From G965216255 sp965216255 (GTDB taxonomy: Bacteria; Bacteroidota; Rhodothermia; Rhodothermales; Bin80): a stretch of DNA of 64,000 bases. The notes beneath the pieces were generated by a model, which was not told the origin of the DNA, made no database searches, and was given only the letters and a program-made list of their open reading frames with translations. Below are positions 10,411 to 18,469 of this stretch, one piece after another; the stretch's first letter is position 1, and every line of letters begins with the position of its first letter. Made by a program: the position numbers and the translations under genes. The stretch spans positions 1 through 64,000 of the forward strand of contig OZ244148.1 of assembly GCA_965216255.1 (NCBI GenBank), written 5' to 3'.

Positions 10411-12344
10411 GTAGAGTCGACGGGCGGCGCGTTACTCCCATTAGGAGCACGTTTCCGCCCGCCGCTCATCAAACCGGACATGCAGAATTACCGCATCCGG
10501 CTTTCAGACAAGATCATGTTTTCGCCCACGGAAGGCCCTTGGTCGTTGGCTCAAGGCATATCAAGCCATACTTCTTGTATAGCTCTTCGTGTGGGAAGCG
10601 CGCCCACCCCCCGGACTGAACCTTGTGCTTGCGACAGAGCCACTGGCGAATCCGCTTCTTCATGTGTGCATCTATGCCTGCATAGGCGGGATTGACTTGT
10701 CCAAGTCGGAAGTAGTTGGCCCATCCGGTCATTAACCAGTTAAGGCGTGGTACCATCTCCTCTATGGACAGCAGTCCGTGCCTTGCCGCCGTTTGCTCAC
10801 TGATCCTGCGGCATATGCTCTGGACACTCTTCTTGCTCGGGCGAGTCCCTATATAGGATCCTCTGCCGCCCGGGCGAAAGTTGCGCCCAATCCGGTACCC
10901 AAGGAACTCAAACGGTTCTTCGGGGCACCGGACGCATCGGGTCTTCCTTGCGTTGATCGGCAGTTTCAGCCGTTGCATTATGGTCTCCACCGCTTCCAGC
11001 ATCGCTGTACCATCGGCCTTTCCGAGTACCACAAAATCATCGGCGTAGTTCACGATCGACGCTTGGAAGCGCCGGGCATAGCCCAGCAGCTTCCAGGCAA
11101 TGAGAAAACGGCGCATGTAGATGTTGCTCAGCAAAGGAGAGATTGGCGCGCCTTGCGGCGTACCCTTTCCTTCCTTCCGAGCCCGGTTCGTCAGGCGTTT
11201 GCCTGCCTTACCGTCATCTTCCACTACCGGCATCACCAGCCATGACTTGATGAGTTCGAGCATCCGACCATCGCTGATGCGACGCGCCAGAGACTTCATC
11301 ATCTTATCATGCGGTATCTCACCAAAGTAGTTCGACAGGTCTGCATCAACCACTTCCCGGCGGCCCGTATTTACGAGCCTGTGGACGCGATTGACCGCTT
11401 CCTGTGCGCCACGTCCCTTCCGATAGGCATATTGCTCCTCTTGTAAATCCGCTTCAAAGATCGGCTCCAGCACCAGCATTGCCGATGTCTGCGCGACCCT
11501 GTCACGAATACAGGGAATGCCTAACGGCCGGAACTTGCCTGGCTGCTTCTTCGGGATCAGTACCTGACGTACCGCACGCGGTTTGTACGTACCCTCCCTT
11601 AGATCCCGCGCCAGTTCCCCCAGCCATCGATTTATGCCGTGCGCTTCAATGTCTCGAAAGGTCTCTCCATCCACACCGGCACTGCCGCCGTTACGGCGTA
11701 CTTGTTGCCAGGCTGCGAATAAGAAATCCTTCCTCCACACTTTGTCACACAATGCATGGAAACGACGCTTGGGGTCTTCCTTCGCTTTGACATGTAATAC
11801 GCGCTGGAGGTCCCGAACTGATTCTGATCCTGTTAGACTTGCGTCAGTAACCATTGCCTTTCCCCCTTTGCGTATTGCTCTTGAATGAGGGTCCCTTTCC
11901 TCGACGAGCATTACCCCGCGTCACAGGTACTACGGACCCATCCGCCACCCTGACGGCCCAATCTGTCCCTTGCGGGAAATCGGTTGGCTTACGTGTGCCT
12001 CCGGCAGGGCTTCCCGTGTTGCTACTTTTCCCATCTTGCATGCATGCCAGTGCCACTACCCCGGCGGAAGTAATCTGGTGCTTGTGTCGTTCTCTTCCCA
12101 GACTACCGGCGGCCTTCCCCTTACCAACGGAGGGTCGGCTTCCGCATTGCATGTTTCGAGGCCTGCTCGGCATTCACTACGCGTTCCGGCCTGCATGCTC
12201 GCTGAATCGCCTAAGCGACCCTTTACCAAAGTGCTTCAGCTCATGTTGTTACCTCCATAAACCGCTTTGGCCGCTACTAGCTGGAGCGACAGTTACTAGG
12301 TGGGATTCGCACCCACTAGGGAAAAGCGCCTTATCACGGCGCAC
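10411..12344 (-). mobile_element. Group II intron with reverse transcriptase, inserted in IS66 tnpC
   Basis: On the minus strand the intron starts with GTGCGCCGTGATAAGGCGC at 12344 and ends with ...GACTCTAC at 10411. A domain V-like hairpin (AGCCGGATGCGGTAATTCTG followed by CATGTCCGGTT) lies near 10490. The flanking exons join to a tnpC sequence close to that of the other copy, apart from a short in-frame deletion. The maturase ORF lies in the presumed domain IV. Separate 5'-end fragments of this intron occur at 55548 and 57211. Confidence 0.88.
10514..11854 (-). CDS. ltrA: Group II intron reverse transcriptase/maturase
   Basis: This 446-residue protein copies intron RNA into DNA and helps the intron fold and splice. 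I chose the ATG at 11854 because GGGGGA lies just upstream as a ribosome-binding site. Visible RT blocks are VLIPKKQPGKFRPLGIPCI, QYAYRKGRGAQEAV, the GTPQGAPISPLLSNIYM region and the catalytic YADD near residue 270. A C-terminal maturase (X) region includes LNWLMTGWANYFRLG. The protein ends soon after, so no HNH endonuclease domain is present; such proteins usually depend on a nicked or single-stranded target. No frameshift is seen. It might also serve the ORF-less introns in trans, but this is inference. Confidence 0.95.
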   Translation of the reverse strand: MVTDASLTGSESVRDLQRVLHVKAKEDPKRRFHALCDKVWRKDFLFAAWQQVRRNGGSAGVDGETFRDIEAHGINRWLGELARDLREGTYKPRAVRQVLIPKKQPGKFRPLGIPCIRDRVAQTSAMLVLEPIFEADLQEEQYAYRKGRGAQEAVNRVHRLVNTGRREVVDADLSNYFGEIPHDKMMKSLARRISDGRMLELIKSWLVMPVVEDDGKAGKRLTNRARKEGKGTPQGAPISPLLSNIYMRRFLIAWKLLGYARRFQASIVNYADDFVVLGKADGTAMLEAVETIMQRLKLPINARKTRCVRCPEEPFEFLGYRIGRNFRPGGRGSYIGTRPSKKSVQSICRRISEQTAARHGLLSIEEMVPRLNWLMTGWANYFRLGQVNPAYAGIDAHMKKRIRQWLCRKHKVQSGGWARFPHEELYKKYGLICLEPTTKGLPWAKT

Positions 12345-12453
12345 GCTGGCATTCTGCTGAAGCACCGCGGCAAACTGCGCACGGAGGACGTGAGGTTCCG
12401 CGGAAGAGGGGGAGGAATGTGCTCCGGGCTGCATGATTGTTCAACAACGCCTG

Positions 12454-13153
12454 ATCGCGGTAGCCCCCGAGTCTCCCCGGGGGCCCCGCACAGATCCGGA
12501 CGTGCGCGCTAGCGCATCCGGCTCCTCCGTCGGGTCGCGCGTTACCGCATAACGTTAGGGAGCGAACATGCCCCTCCCAGCCGTAACTGGTCCACCCCGG
12601 TACCCACGAACCCGGCCCTGCGTCCGGTGCGTGTAGCACGTGAGCCCGGCTCTGTGTCCGGTACGTGCTGAGGCTTGCAGTTTCCCCTCGGGTGCGCTCC
12701 TTCGCTCCACCCACTCCGCCATGTGGTCTTCCACACTTTGTTCGTCGGCTTCACAGCTACTATTCCCGCATCTGACTTCTCTCCGCCATTCATCCATTGA
12801 TCGGCTACTGCCTACGCTTTGGCGGCCCCGCCCTTGGCGCTGGGCAGCGGAGAGACCTCCCAGGTCCCGGCCTCGTACGTACATGCGTGCGTGGGTTCTT
12901 CGACGCCGCAGAGCCCTGCCGCACCTCACCAAAGCGGTGCGAGCAGTGTTGCCTTCGACCAATGTGAGAGTCTCGGCACTCTGAATGACAACGTTTTCGG
13001 CGCTCAATAGCCCTGCCCACATGCGCCCCTGCCGACGCTTCGCCCATCCCCGCACGAGGATGACCGCACGGCTCGGGGAATGATATGGATCGGTTACTTC
13101 CTTCATCATAGAGGACTTCCACCCCCTGTACTTGGCCAGTTAGCCTGGCGCAC
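12454..13153 (-). mobile_element. ORF-less group II intron, copy 1 (700 bp)
   Basis: The 5' end reads GTGCGCCAGGCTAACTGGCC at 13153. Near the 3' end is a domain V-like hairpin, GAGCCGGATGCGCTAGCGCG followed by CACGTCCGGATCTG. The 3' terminus is ...GCTACCGCGAT at 12454. Removing it joins GCATGTG to CAGGCGTTG, which matches the uninterrupted IS66 copy at about 28255 (one substitution). The open frames inside it are structured RNA read as codons and differ between copies. A second copy lies at 31022-31691. Confidence 0.85.
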
Positions 13154-13185
13154 CACATGCATTGTTGCCCGTTTCCACATACTAT

Positions 13186-13533
13186 TTATCCCGATTTCCG
13201 GCTCTTAACCGCATACCGGCGCCGGTATTTTACGGACTTCAGCGACACTCCCTCCAGTAACATCACCATCTGCGTCCACGTCGGCATATCCTCTTTCGGC
13301 AGCTCAAACGTACCCGCTTCAAGCCTTTTGTAAAACAAGGCGAAGCCGCTTCGGTCCCACGAAAGCGCCTTTAGATGGCTCCGCCTCCTGTTGACGAACA
13401 CAAAGACGTCCCCCGACATGGGATCCCGCTTCATGCCGCTTTTCACCAAGGCGCACAGGCCGTCAAAGCTCTTGCGCATGTCGGCCGGCGGCCGGTAAAA
13501 GAAATACCGGTGCGAAGGCCCCAGTCCGATCAT
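13186..13533 (-). CDS. tnpB: IS66 accessory protein TnpB, copy 1
   Basis: This 115-residue protein is of the IS66 Orf2 type (MIGLGPSHRYFFYRPPADMRKSFDGLCALV...), needed for transposition of most IS66 elements. The start overlaps the tnpA stop, indicating coupled translation. It is nearly identical to the protein at 28312-28647, with a slightly different C-terminus (KSRKSG). It is intact, although tnpA and tnpC of this element are broken. Confidence 0.92.
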   Translation of the reverse strand: MIGLGPSHRYFFYRPPADMRKSFDGLCALVKSGMKRDPMSGDVFVFVNRRRSHLKALSWDRSGFALFYKRLEAGTFELPKEDMPTWTQMVMLLEGVSLKSVKYRRRYAVKSRKSG

Positions 13534-13822
13534 GACTGCACCAGCTGCGCCAGGTACGAGGCAGATACCGGCGCCAAGAGGCGCACGCGTATCCCGCCCG
13601 GGTACATGATCTCCACTTGCGCTTCTTCACCTGCCACGGGTCTGCCAATCTCCACAAAGGCGCCACTGCCGCAGCCTCCAGGCCATACTTCCGACGCCAG
13701 TAAAACAGCTGCCCATACGAGATGCCGCGCTCGGCACAGAACGCTGCAGCGGTCTGGCTGCTTTCTTCATACTGTTCCACCAGCGGAAACATTTCTTCCG
13801 CCGTTCGTCTGGGCTGTCTCAT
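13530..13822 (-). pseudogene. tnpA: IS66 TnpA, frameshifted by a 7-bp deletion
   Basis: The N-terminal half MRQPRRTAEEMFPLVEQYEE... matches the intact TnpA at 28644-28943. A 7-bp deletion after GCGGCAGTG removes the join to GAFVEIGRP, so the frame changes and the TnpB overlap is lost. TnpA is a small helix-turn-helix protein of IS66 elements. Confidence 0.88.
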
Positions 13823-13908
13823 GCCATCCAGGCTTTGAGTCCTCGGGTCTATGAGTAATCTCCCGAGAAATCGTCACCTTATCCAGATGGGTTTCACCGC
13901 ACGCTTAC

Positions 13909-14267
13909 AAACGCTCAACGCCTTCGTGGACGGACACGCAATCAAGGGTGCCAAGATTTATACGGACGGCTCTTCAGCCTACCGGGGCCGCGCCAATCAC
14001 GAATACGTCCGGCACTCCGTTGGCGAGTACGTCCGCGGGCAAGCTCATACAAATGGTGTTGAGAGTTTTTGGTCCGTCCTGAAACGTGCCTATCACGGCG
14101 TGTATCACCAGCTATCTCGGAAGCACCTGCAGCGCTACGTGAGCCAGTTTGCCGGAAAGCACAACCTGCGCGACCTGGACACCATCGAGCAGATGCGACG
14201 CGTCGTGGCGGGCATGATTGGGCGGCGCTTGCGCTGGAGAGAGCTGATAGCTAACGACCTGGGTTAA
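13909..14267 (+). pseudogene. IS1595 (ISXO2-like) transposase, C-terminal fragment
   Basis: About 118 residues include KIYTDGSSAYRGR, HEYVRHSVGEYVRGQAHTN and VESFWSVLKRAYHGVYHQLS, the DDE_Tnp_IS1595/ISXO2 pattern with its catalytic D and late N/E. The 5' part has been replaced by the IS66 end at 13908. The stop overlaps the stop of the convergent gene at 14264. Confidence 0.9.
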
Positions 14268-14674
14268 CGCGGAATCCAGTCTGGCTCTCTGTAGATGGCT
14301 GCACTTGCCAGTCTTTTTGCCTCCCATATTCTGTCAGTCTTCGTACTCATAGATTCGGGCAAGGCAATCACGGCATGAAAACGATTTTCCGGTAACGGGC
14401 AAGCTGTTACGCAGCTTCCTTCCATGGAAGCCTCCTCTGCACTTAGGACGCCCCAACCACGAAAGCTCAATCCCCGGTCCATTGCGTTCTGGATGGCAAT
14501 TCCTTTCAAGAATCTCGGCGGAGCATACTGGTTTCTATCCACAGACAAATTGGGATTATTCAATTTCAAGAATACTTTATAGTTAATACGGCCGCTTGTT
14601 CTCCCACCAGAACTACTGCCAAACAAACGTCGCCCGATTAATTCACCGGGCGCAACATGGTTTGGCGGATTCAC
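14264..14674 (-). CDS. Unknown protein, third gene of a three-gene operon
   Basis: This 136-residue soluble protein is not recognised. It has a Gly/Ser/Arg-rich patch (RLFGSSSGGRTSGR) near residue 15 and a mixed strand/helix pattern after it (KVFLKLNNPNLSVDRNQYAPPRFLKGIAIQNAMD). Its ATG overlaps the stop of the preceding gene by 4 nt. The last codons overlap the stop of the IS1595 fragment, so the true C-terminus may have been altered by that insertion. It could be the effector or a partner of the two preceding proteins; nothing in the sequence decides this. Confidence 0.65.
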   Translation of the reverse strand: MNPPNHVAPGELIGRRLFGSSSGGRTSGRINYKVFLKLNNPNLSVDRNQYAPPRFLKGIAIQNAMDRGLSFRGWGVLSAEEASMEGSCVTACPLPENRFHAVIALPESMSTKTDRIWEAKRLASAAIYREPDWIPR

Positions 14675-15228
14675 CGCGCAAGTACCGCTTGGAAATTCCT
14701 AAGAGCACCCTCCATGAACCCTCCTTTCACGCATTCCCGGACATCAAAAACGGCCACGCTTCGTTCATTTTCCATATTTACATAACACTTTGACGTACCG
14801 TTCTCAAATAGAGCTAGGCTGATATAAATACTGCGATGAATAGCATGGATTTCAACTCCGTCTTCATCGCCTGGCATCAAATCGTACGAATAAGGTACTT
14901 GTTGGTGCATCCAATTCAGAATATCTCTAGCGTCCTCAATCAAGTGCTCTGAAGGAGCAGGCAACCCTTCTTCTACCGCATCTTTTTTTACCTGTTCGAA
15001 ATGTTTCAGCGAATATGTTCCCCGTTGTATTGTCGATAACCACACAATCGCAATCTCTATAGGGCAACTGGCTTCAACCGGTTTCCATTCGGGATAGCCA
15101 AAAGCATACTCTTCCGATAAGATATCAGCTGCCTCCCTATTCCCATAGAGATCAATGAAGCTCGACTGGGCATCGCGTTCCGCCGTTGGAAACGTGATGC
15201 TACTGGTTTTATAGGAGATTTGTGTCAT
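14671..15228 (-). CDS. Unknown protein, second gene of a three-gene operon
   Basis: This is a 185-residue protein of unknown function. I chose the ATG at 15228 because it forms an ATGA overlap with the stop of the upstream gene; an ATG three codons earlier is possible. It has a helical middle (LKHFEQVKKDAVEEGLPAPSEHLIEDARDILNWM) and a strand-rich C-terminal half. No signal peptide or membrane segment is seen. Tight 4-nt overlaps on both sides show that the three products are made together. Confidence 0.7.
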   Translation of the reverse strand: MTQISYKTSSITFPTAERDAQSSFIDLYGNREAADILSEEYAFGYPEWKPVEASCPIEIAIVWLSTIQRGTYSLKHFEQVKKDAVEEGLPAPSEHLIEDARDILNWMHQQVPYSYDLMPGDEDGVEIHAIHRSIYISLALFENGTSKCYVNMENERSVAVFDVRECVKGGFMEGALRNFQAVLAR

Positions 15229-15578
15229 TCTTCCCAATTAGCTAGCATACCGCCGATAATTTGAACAAGTCCCTTTGCCGTGTTTCGTTCCATTACGAAT
15301 TTGCCGCGAATGTACACCGGGAGTTCTCTGATAACAGCAGCATGCTCGGCTTGTTCTTCCAAGGACCCTGTTATTAGTGGCAGGCCAACATGTCCGGCAA
15401 GAAGGAATAGCTGGTTGCCCTGTCGCCGAACAAGAAATTGATCAACAAGAGTAAACGGAGCCTCGTTCTCGCGCCACTTGAATAGCGGAGTGATCGTTAC
15501 TTCTTTGGATTCAGGGGAGCCCTTCGCTTCTTCCACCGGAATGGCGACTTCAACTCTGCGCTTCTTTTGATCTGGCAT
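15225..15578 (-). CDS. Unknown protein, first gene of a three-gene operon
   Basis: This is a 117-residue protein with a charged, basic N-terminus (MPDQKKRRVEVAIPVEEAKG) and a strand-rich body. The C-terminal segment ELPVYIRGKFVMERNTAKGL is distinctive. I do not recognise the family. It starts an operon with the next two genes, and no membrane segment or catalytic motif is evident. Codon use and GC look lower than in the surrounding IS DNA, so the operon may be horizontally acquired. Confidence 0.65.
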   Translation of the reverse strand: MPDQKKRRVEVAIPVEEAKGSPESKEVTITPLFKWRENEAPFTLVDQFLVRRQGNQLFLLAGHVGLPLITGSLEEQAEHAAVIRELPVYIRGKFVMERNTAKGLVQIIGGMLANWEE

Positions 15579-15853
15579 TTGAGCTTAAGCTACTGCGAGT
15601 TACGGGCGCCGAAGATACGAGTTATTGAGACGAGGAGTCAAGCATTCTACATTGAATTATACGTGCCGGATCCCTAATAAACGCTCCGCATCTTGATTTC
15701 AAGCCATGCAATTTCTGGGGAATCGGGATTGGCAGCCGAATCCTAATTGGACGTAGGCACTGTCTACGATAGCGCATTCCTATCCGGCATTGCCACGACG
15801 GCCATGCCAGGTCGCAGGTAGTTGCCATATCGGCGCAGCGGCATGCTCTCGGC

Positions 15854-16220
15854 CTACTGCGCCGGCAGCGTAACGTTGCAGTCCGTTCGTTCGAGGCGCT
15901 TCCAGCCTTGCGAAATGGCGTCTACGATTAAGGACGTTCCCAGCGTTATCACGTTCAGGATTGCGATGCCCTTGTGGATGGAGGCGTTACAACACGCACG
16001 TGCGCGTAGCGTGTCCTTTTTTCGTTACTTCGATTACGTGACTGTCCGAGTTATCTAGCGTGGCCGTCATGGGCGTCTCACCCATAACGTTACCGTCGAC
16101 CGTAACGGTTGCGCCAACGGGTGCCGAATTGATTGGCACATCTACGTTAGACGGGATTAGCAGCGTGCCGCATCCGCTTAGGAGTAAGACGGCGAATGCG
16201 ATAGGAATTAAACGTTTCAT
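15854..16220 (-). pseudogene. Small PEGA-like lipoprotein with a frameshift
   Basis: From the ATG at 16220 the product begins MKRLIPIAFAVLLLSGCG, a signal peptide with lipobox LSGC. A PEGA-like strand module follows (INSAPVGATVTVDGNVMGETP). The frame stops at 15987 after KKGHATRTCVL. Reading one frame over from about 16000 gives NASIHKGIAILNVITLGTSL and then VDAISQGW, ending at a TAG at 15854. That is the expected C-terminal half of this lipoprotein type. A one-base indel therefore splits a gene of about 120 codons. The original was probably an outer-membrane lipoprotein of unknown role. Confidence 0.7.
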
Positions 16221-16386
16221 AACGGGGCTTGGTACGTGAATGTAACGCGTAAGTCGGCGCAACTGGCGCCGGGCCGTGCATTCATCGGTAGCAGCAAGCC
16301 CAATCTGGCAACGGGAGTTGCCAGGAGACGTGATACGAGATGTTCTGCCTATTCGCCGGAACGGGGAGCGACCCCGCGCCTTGAAC

Positions 16387-16765
16387 GTAAGCGTCCGGTG
16401 AAGTACAGGTCAGCGGCAGCTACAGGTGTGCCGATGGGTACAGGACGGCTGGAAGGCGGAGAGCAGGTGGGCTTGCCGGATCCGGCACACTCGGCGCTTG
16501 GCAGCTATGCCGCCTTGTGTTTGTCAGCTTGTCGTGCCTTCTGCCAATGATGAGGCAAGAGGTCAGCTACGCGCCTGGCCGGATGCGTCGGGATGCGCTC
16601 GAACACGTCCGTGAGCCACTCTTGGGGATTAACACCGTGTAGCTTGCACGTGCCAAGTAGCGAATAGACCACGGCTGCCCGCTGGGCCGCATCATGTGAT
16701 CCCGCGAACAGGTAATTCTTGCGGCCGATAGCCAACGGCCGCAGGGCATTTTCAATGAGGTTATT
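16387..16765 (-). mobile_element. IS66 fragment, copy 3 (tnpC 3' end)
   Basis: It begins with GTAAGCGTCCGGTGAA and carries the last ~90 codons of tnpC (IENALRPLAIGRKNYLFAGS to the ADKHKAA terminus). Identity with the other copies ends abruptly at 16765 after GAGGTTATT. Only one end of the element remains. Confidence 0.88.
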
Positions 16766-17118
16766 ATTGCGGGTTGCCAACTGCGACGGAGGTGGATCTG
16801 TCGCGGCACCGGCATGCCCCGACAGAGCAGACACCTGCTTCTTCCGAAGTAGTAACGATAATACATCCGTTCCATCCGTGGCGTGGCCGGACGCTTAGCG
16901 TCTACTTTTGCCACACGTGAAGGAGCTTCCGAACTGCCATGAGCTCTCGAGTGCTATCGGCGACCGTACTACGCACCTGAAACCAGGGTGGCAAGGGCGT
17001 CTTTCTTTCCAGGCGACAGGAGAGGAGGCGTGGGACACGATACAGAATTCCGTAGGTACTGGTAAAGGCCTCTGGGTGCGGGAGAGGCTTCCGTAACGCG
17101 ATCTGGATTAGGTGCGAA
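16766..17118. other. Intergenic stretch with no recognisable gene
   Basis: This 353-bp stretch lies between the IS66 fragment and the 3' end of the esterase gene. No plausible coding frame, repeat or IS end stands out. Confidence 0.5.
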
Positions 17119-18402
17119 TTACTGTTGGCGCAAGTGTCGGTCGGCGAAATCGATGTAGCGCTCCCAGTCGTAGTCAGTCACATTATGGCTGCCGGGGCGG
17201 ATATGGTAGCCTATGGTGCTCATCACGGGTTGGCTGGGGGCGGGCATCTCGTCGGCGGCTAGACCGTCCGTGCCAAGCAGCCGGTAGACTGGGTCGGCGT
17301 GCAAGGCGGCCAAAAACTCGCCGCGCGGATCGGCCCAGCGATCCTTCTCTGCACTTGCGACATAGACCGGGCGTGGTGCAATGAGGGCGAGGAGCATGTG
17401 CTGGTCGATGGGCAATACATCCTCGTTGGCGTTGTAACGATTGAAATTGTCGTTGAACCAGTGAGGGAAGGCCGTATTGATGCGCTCCACCGTTTCGCCG
17501 TAACGCCGCCGCGACAGCGCCGCGCCGCCACACCCGGAGTTGTTTGAGATTACCAATGCGAACCGTTCGTCCTGCGCTCCCCCCCAGAGCGTAGCCTTAC
17601 CGAGGCGGGAATGCCCTATTACCGCAACGCGTTCGTGGTCAAGGTCGTCGTCTGTCTCGAAGTAGTCCATCGCCCGGCTGAGGCCCCAGGCCCAAGCGGC
17701 CATGCTGCCCCACTCGTCTGGCGCAGGCTGGGTCTGATCCTCCGAATAGAACAACGCATGGATGCCGTTTTGAAAGCCATCGTCGAAGTCGGGGTCCAGG
17801 TCCCCGTAATAGGCCGTGGCTAAGGCGTAGCCGCGCTCCAAAATGCGCTCGACAGGCCAACGGCGGGCGCTCGCACTGCGCGATGCCTCGGCAGCGCGGT
17901 GCTCCGTGATGCCCATATTCTCACTGTTCCGCACCCAGGAGGTTGGCAGGGTAATGTCGGGGTCGGGATGAATCGTGTGGTTTCCGGAGAAATTTAGCCC
18001 CAAGAACACGGGGGCAGGCTTGGCGCGTACGTTCGGGATGTAGAGGAGGAGGTCCATCTTTGCCCCTGCGTCGTCATCCGTGAAGTAGATGACGATTTCC
18101 CTGCGCGAAGCGAGGCCGCCGAGCGCTTGGGGTTCCACAGCGCGCGCCACGAACCGCAGTTCCACGGACCCGGCTGGCATCTTCCCGTACATGTTCACCT
18201 CGAACAGGCGCAGGATCTCGGAGCGCCGTTGCTGGCGCCAAGTCGCCACATCCGCAACGCGGGTGCCGTCTTCGAGCACAAGCGGGTCCGGGAGGGTATA
18301 GGCAGGTACCCTGGATTCGTCGTAGTTGGCTTCAAAAGCCTGGCCGGCGACCGTCGTTGCAATTAACAATAACGCAGGAAGTAGCAGCGTGGGATGGGGC
18401 AT
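17119..18402 (-). CDS. Secreted CE15-like glucuronoyl/carbohydrate esterase
   Basis: This 427-residue alpha/beta-hydrolase starts with a signal peptide (MPHPTLLLPALLLIATTVAGQ), so it is exported to the periplasm or beyond. The nucleophile elbow GHSRLGK lies near residue 265. The late GYHIRPGSHNVTDYDWERY segment near residue 400 supplies the catalytic His, as in bacterial carbohydrate esterase family 15. The family cleaves glucuronate esters linking lignin to xylan, or related uronate esters. The CGGAALSRRRYGETVERIN segment after the elbow is typical of bacterial CE15 proteins. The gene stands alone between IS debris and the recombinase; no polysaccharide locus is visible. Acetylxylan esterase is a common alternative label. 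Confidence 0.88.
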   Translation of the reverse strand: MPHPTLLLPALLLIATTVAGQAFEANYDESRVPAYTLPDPLVLEDGTRVADVATWRQQRRSEILRLFEVNMYGKMPAGSVELRFVARAVEPQALGGLASRREIVIYFTDDDAGAKMDLLLYIPNVRAKPAPVFLGLNFSGNHTIHPDPDITLPTSWVRNSENMGITEHRAAEASRSASARRWPVERILERGYALATAYYGDLDPDFDDGFQNGIHALFYSEDQTQPAPDEWGSMAAWAWGLSRAMDYFETDDDLDHERVAVIGHSRLGKATLWGGAQDERFALVISNNSGCGGAALSRRRYGETVERINTAFPHWFNDNFNRYNANEDVLPIDQHMLLALIAPRPVYVASAEKDRWADPRGEFLAALHADPVYRLLGTDGLAADEMPAPSQPVMSTIGYHIRPGSHNVTDYDWERYIDFADRHLRQQ

Positions 18403-18469
18403 GGTGTGTAGGATTCGGTTAAACGACTTAAGCTGCCCAAAAGGTGGTTCGCGGCGTGCATGTGGAGGG

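Larger units (their letters stand above)
6798..12434 (-). pseudogene. tnpC: IS66 transposase TnpC, split and with an amber codon
   Basis: The gene runs from an ATG at 12434 to a TAG at 6798 in three blocks: 12345-12434, 9066-10410 and 6798-6916. Against copy 2 it has a Gln-to-TAG nonsense codon at 10222-10224. It is also split by a group II intron and an IS1634 element. The largest open piece (9019-10098) ends in IS1634 sequence. It contains the DDE-type core and the IENALRPLAIGRKNYLFAGS block typical of TnpC. It is inactive unless the intron is spliced, the amber is suppressed and the IS1634 copy is lost. Confidence 0.9.
6680..13908 (-). mobile_element. IS66-family element, copy 1, interrupted three times
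   Basis: The ends GTAAGCGTCCGGTGAA (6680) and TTCACCGCACGCTTAC (to 13908) match those of the clean copy at 26562-29029. The core is tnpA-tnpB-tnpC on the minus strand. It is interrupted by an IS1634 element (6917-9065), a group II intron with RT (10411-12344) and an ORF-less group II intron (12454-13153). The 8 bp outside the two ends differ (CCTCTTTG versus AAACGCTC), so the original target duplication is lost. This is best explained by recombination between IS66 copies. The element lies between an IS1634 fragment and an IS1595 fragment. Confidence 0.85.

Noticed and set aside
12555..13109. 184-codon minus-strand frame
   Set aside because: It lies wholly inside the ORF-less group II intron. 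The corresponding frame in the second copy (30955-31635) differs in length and reading, and the DNA is better explained as structured RNA.
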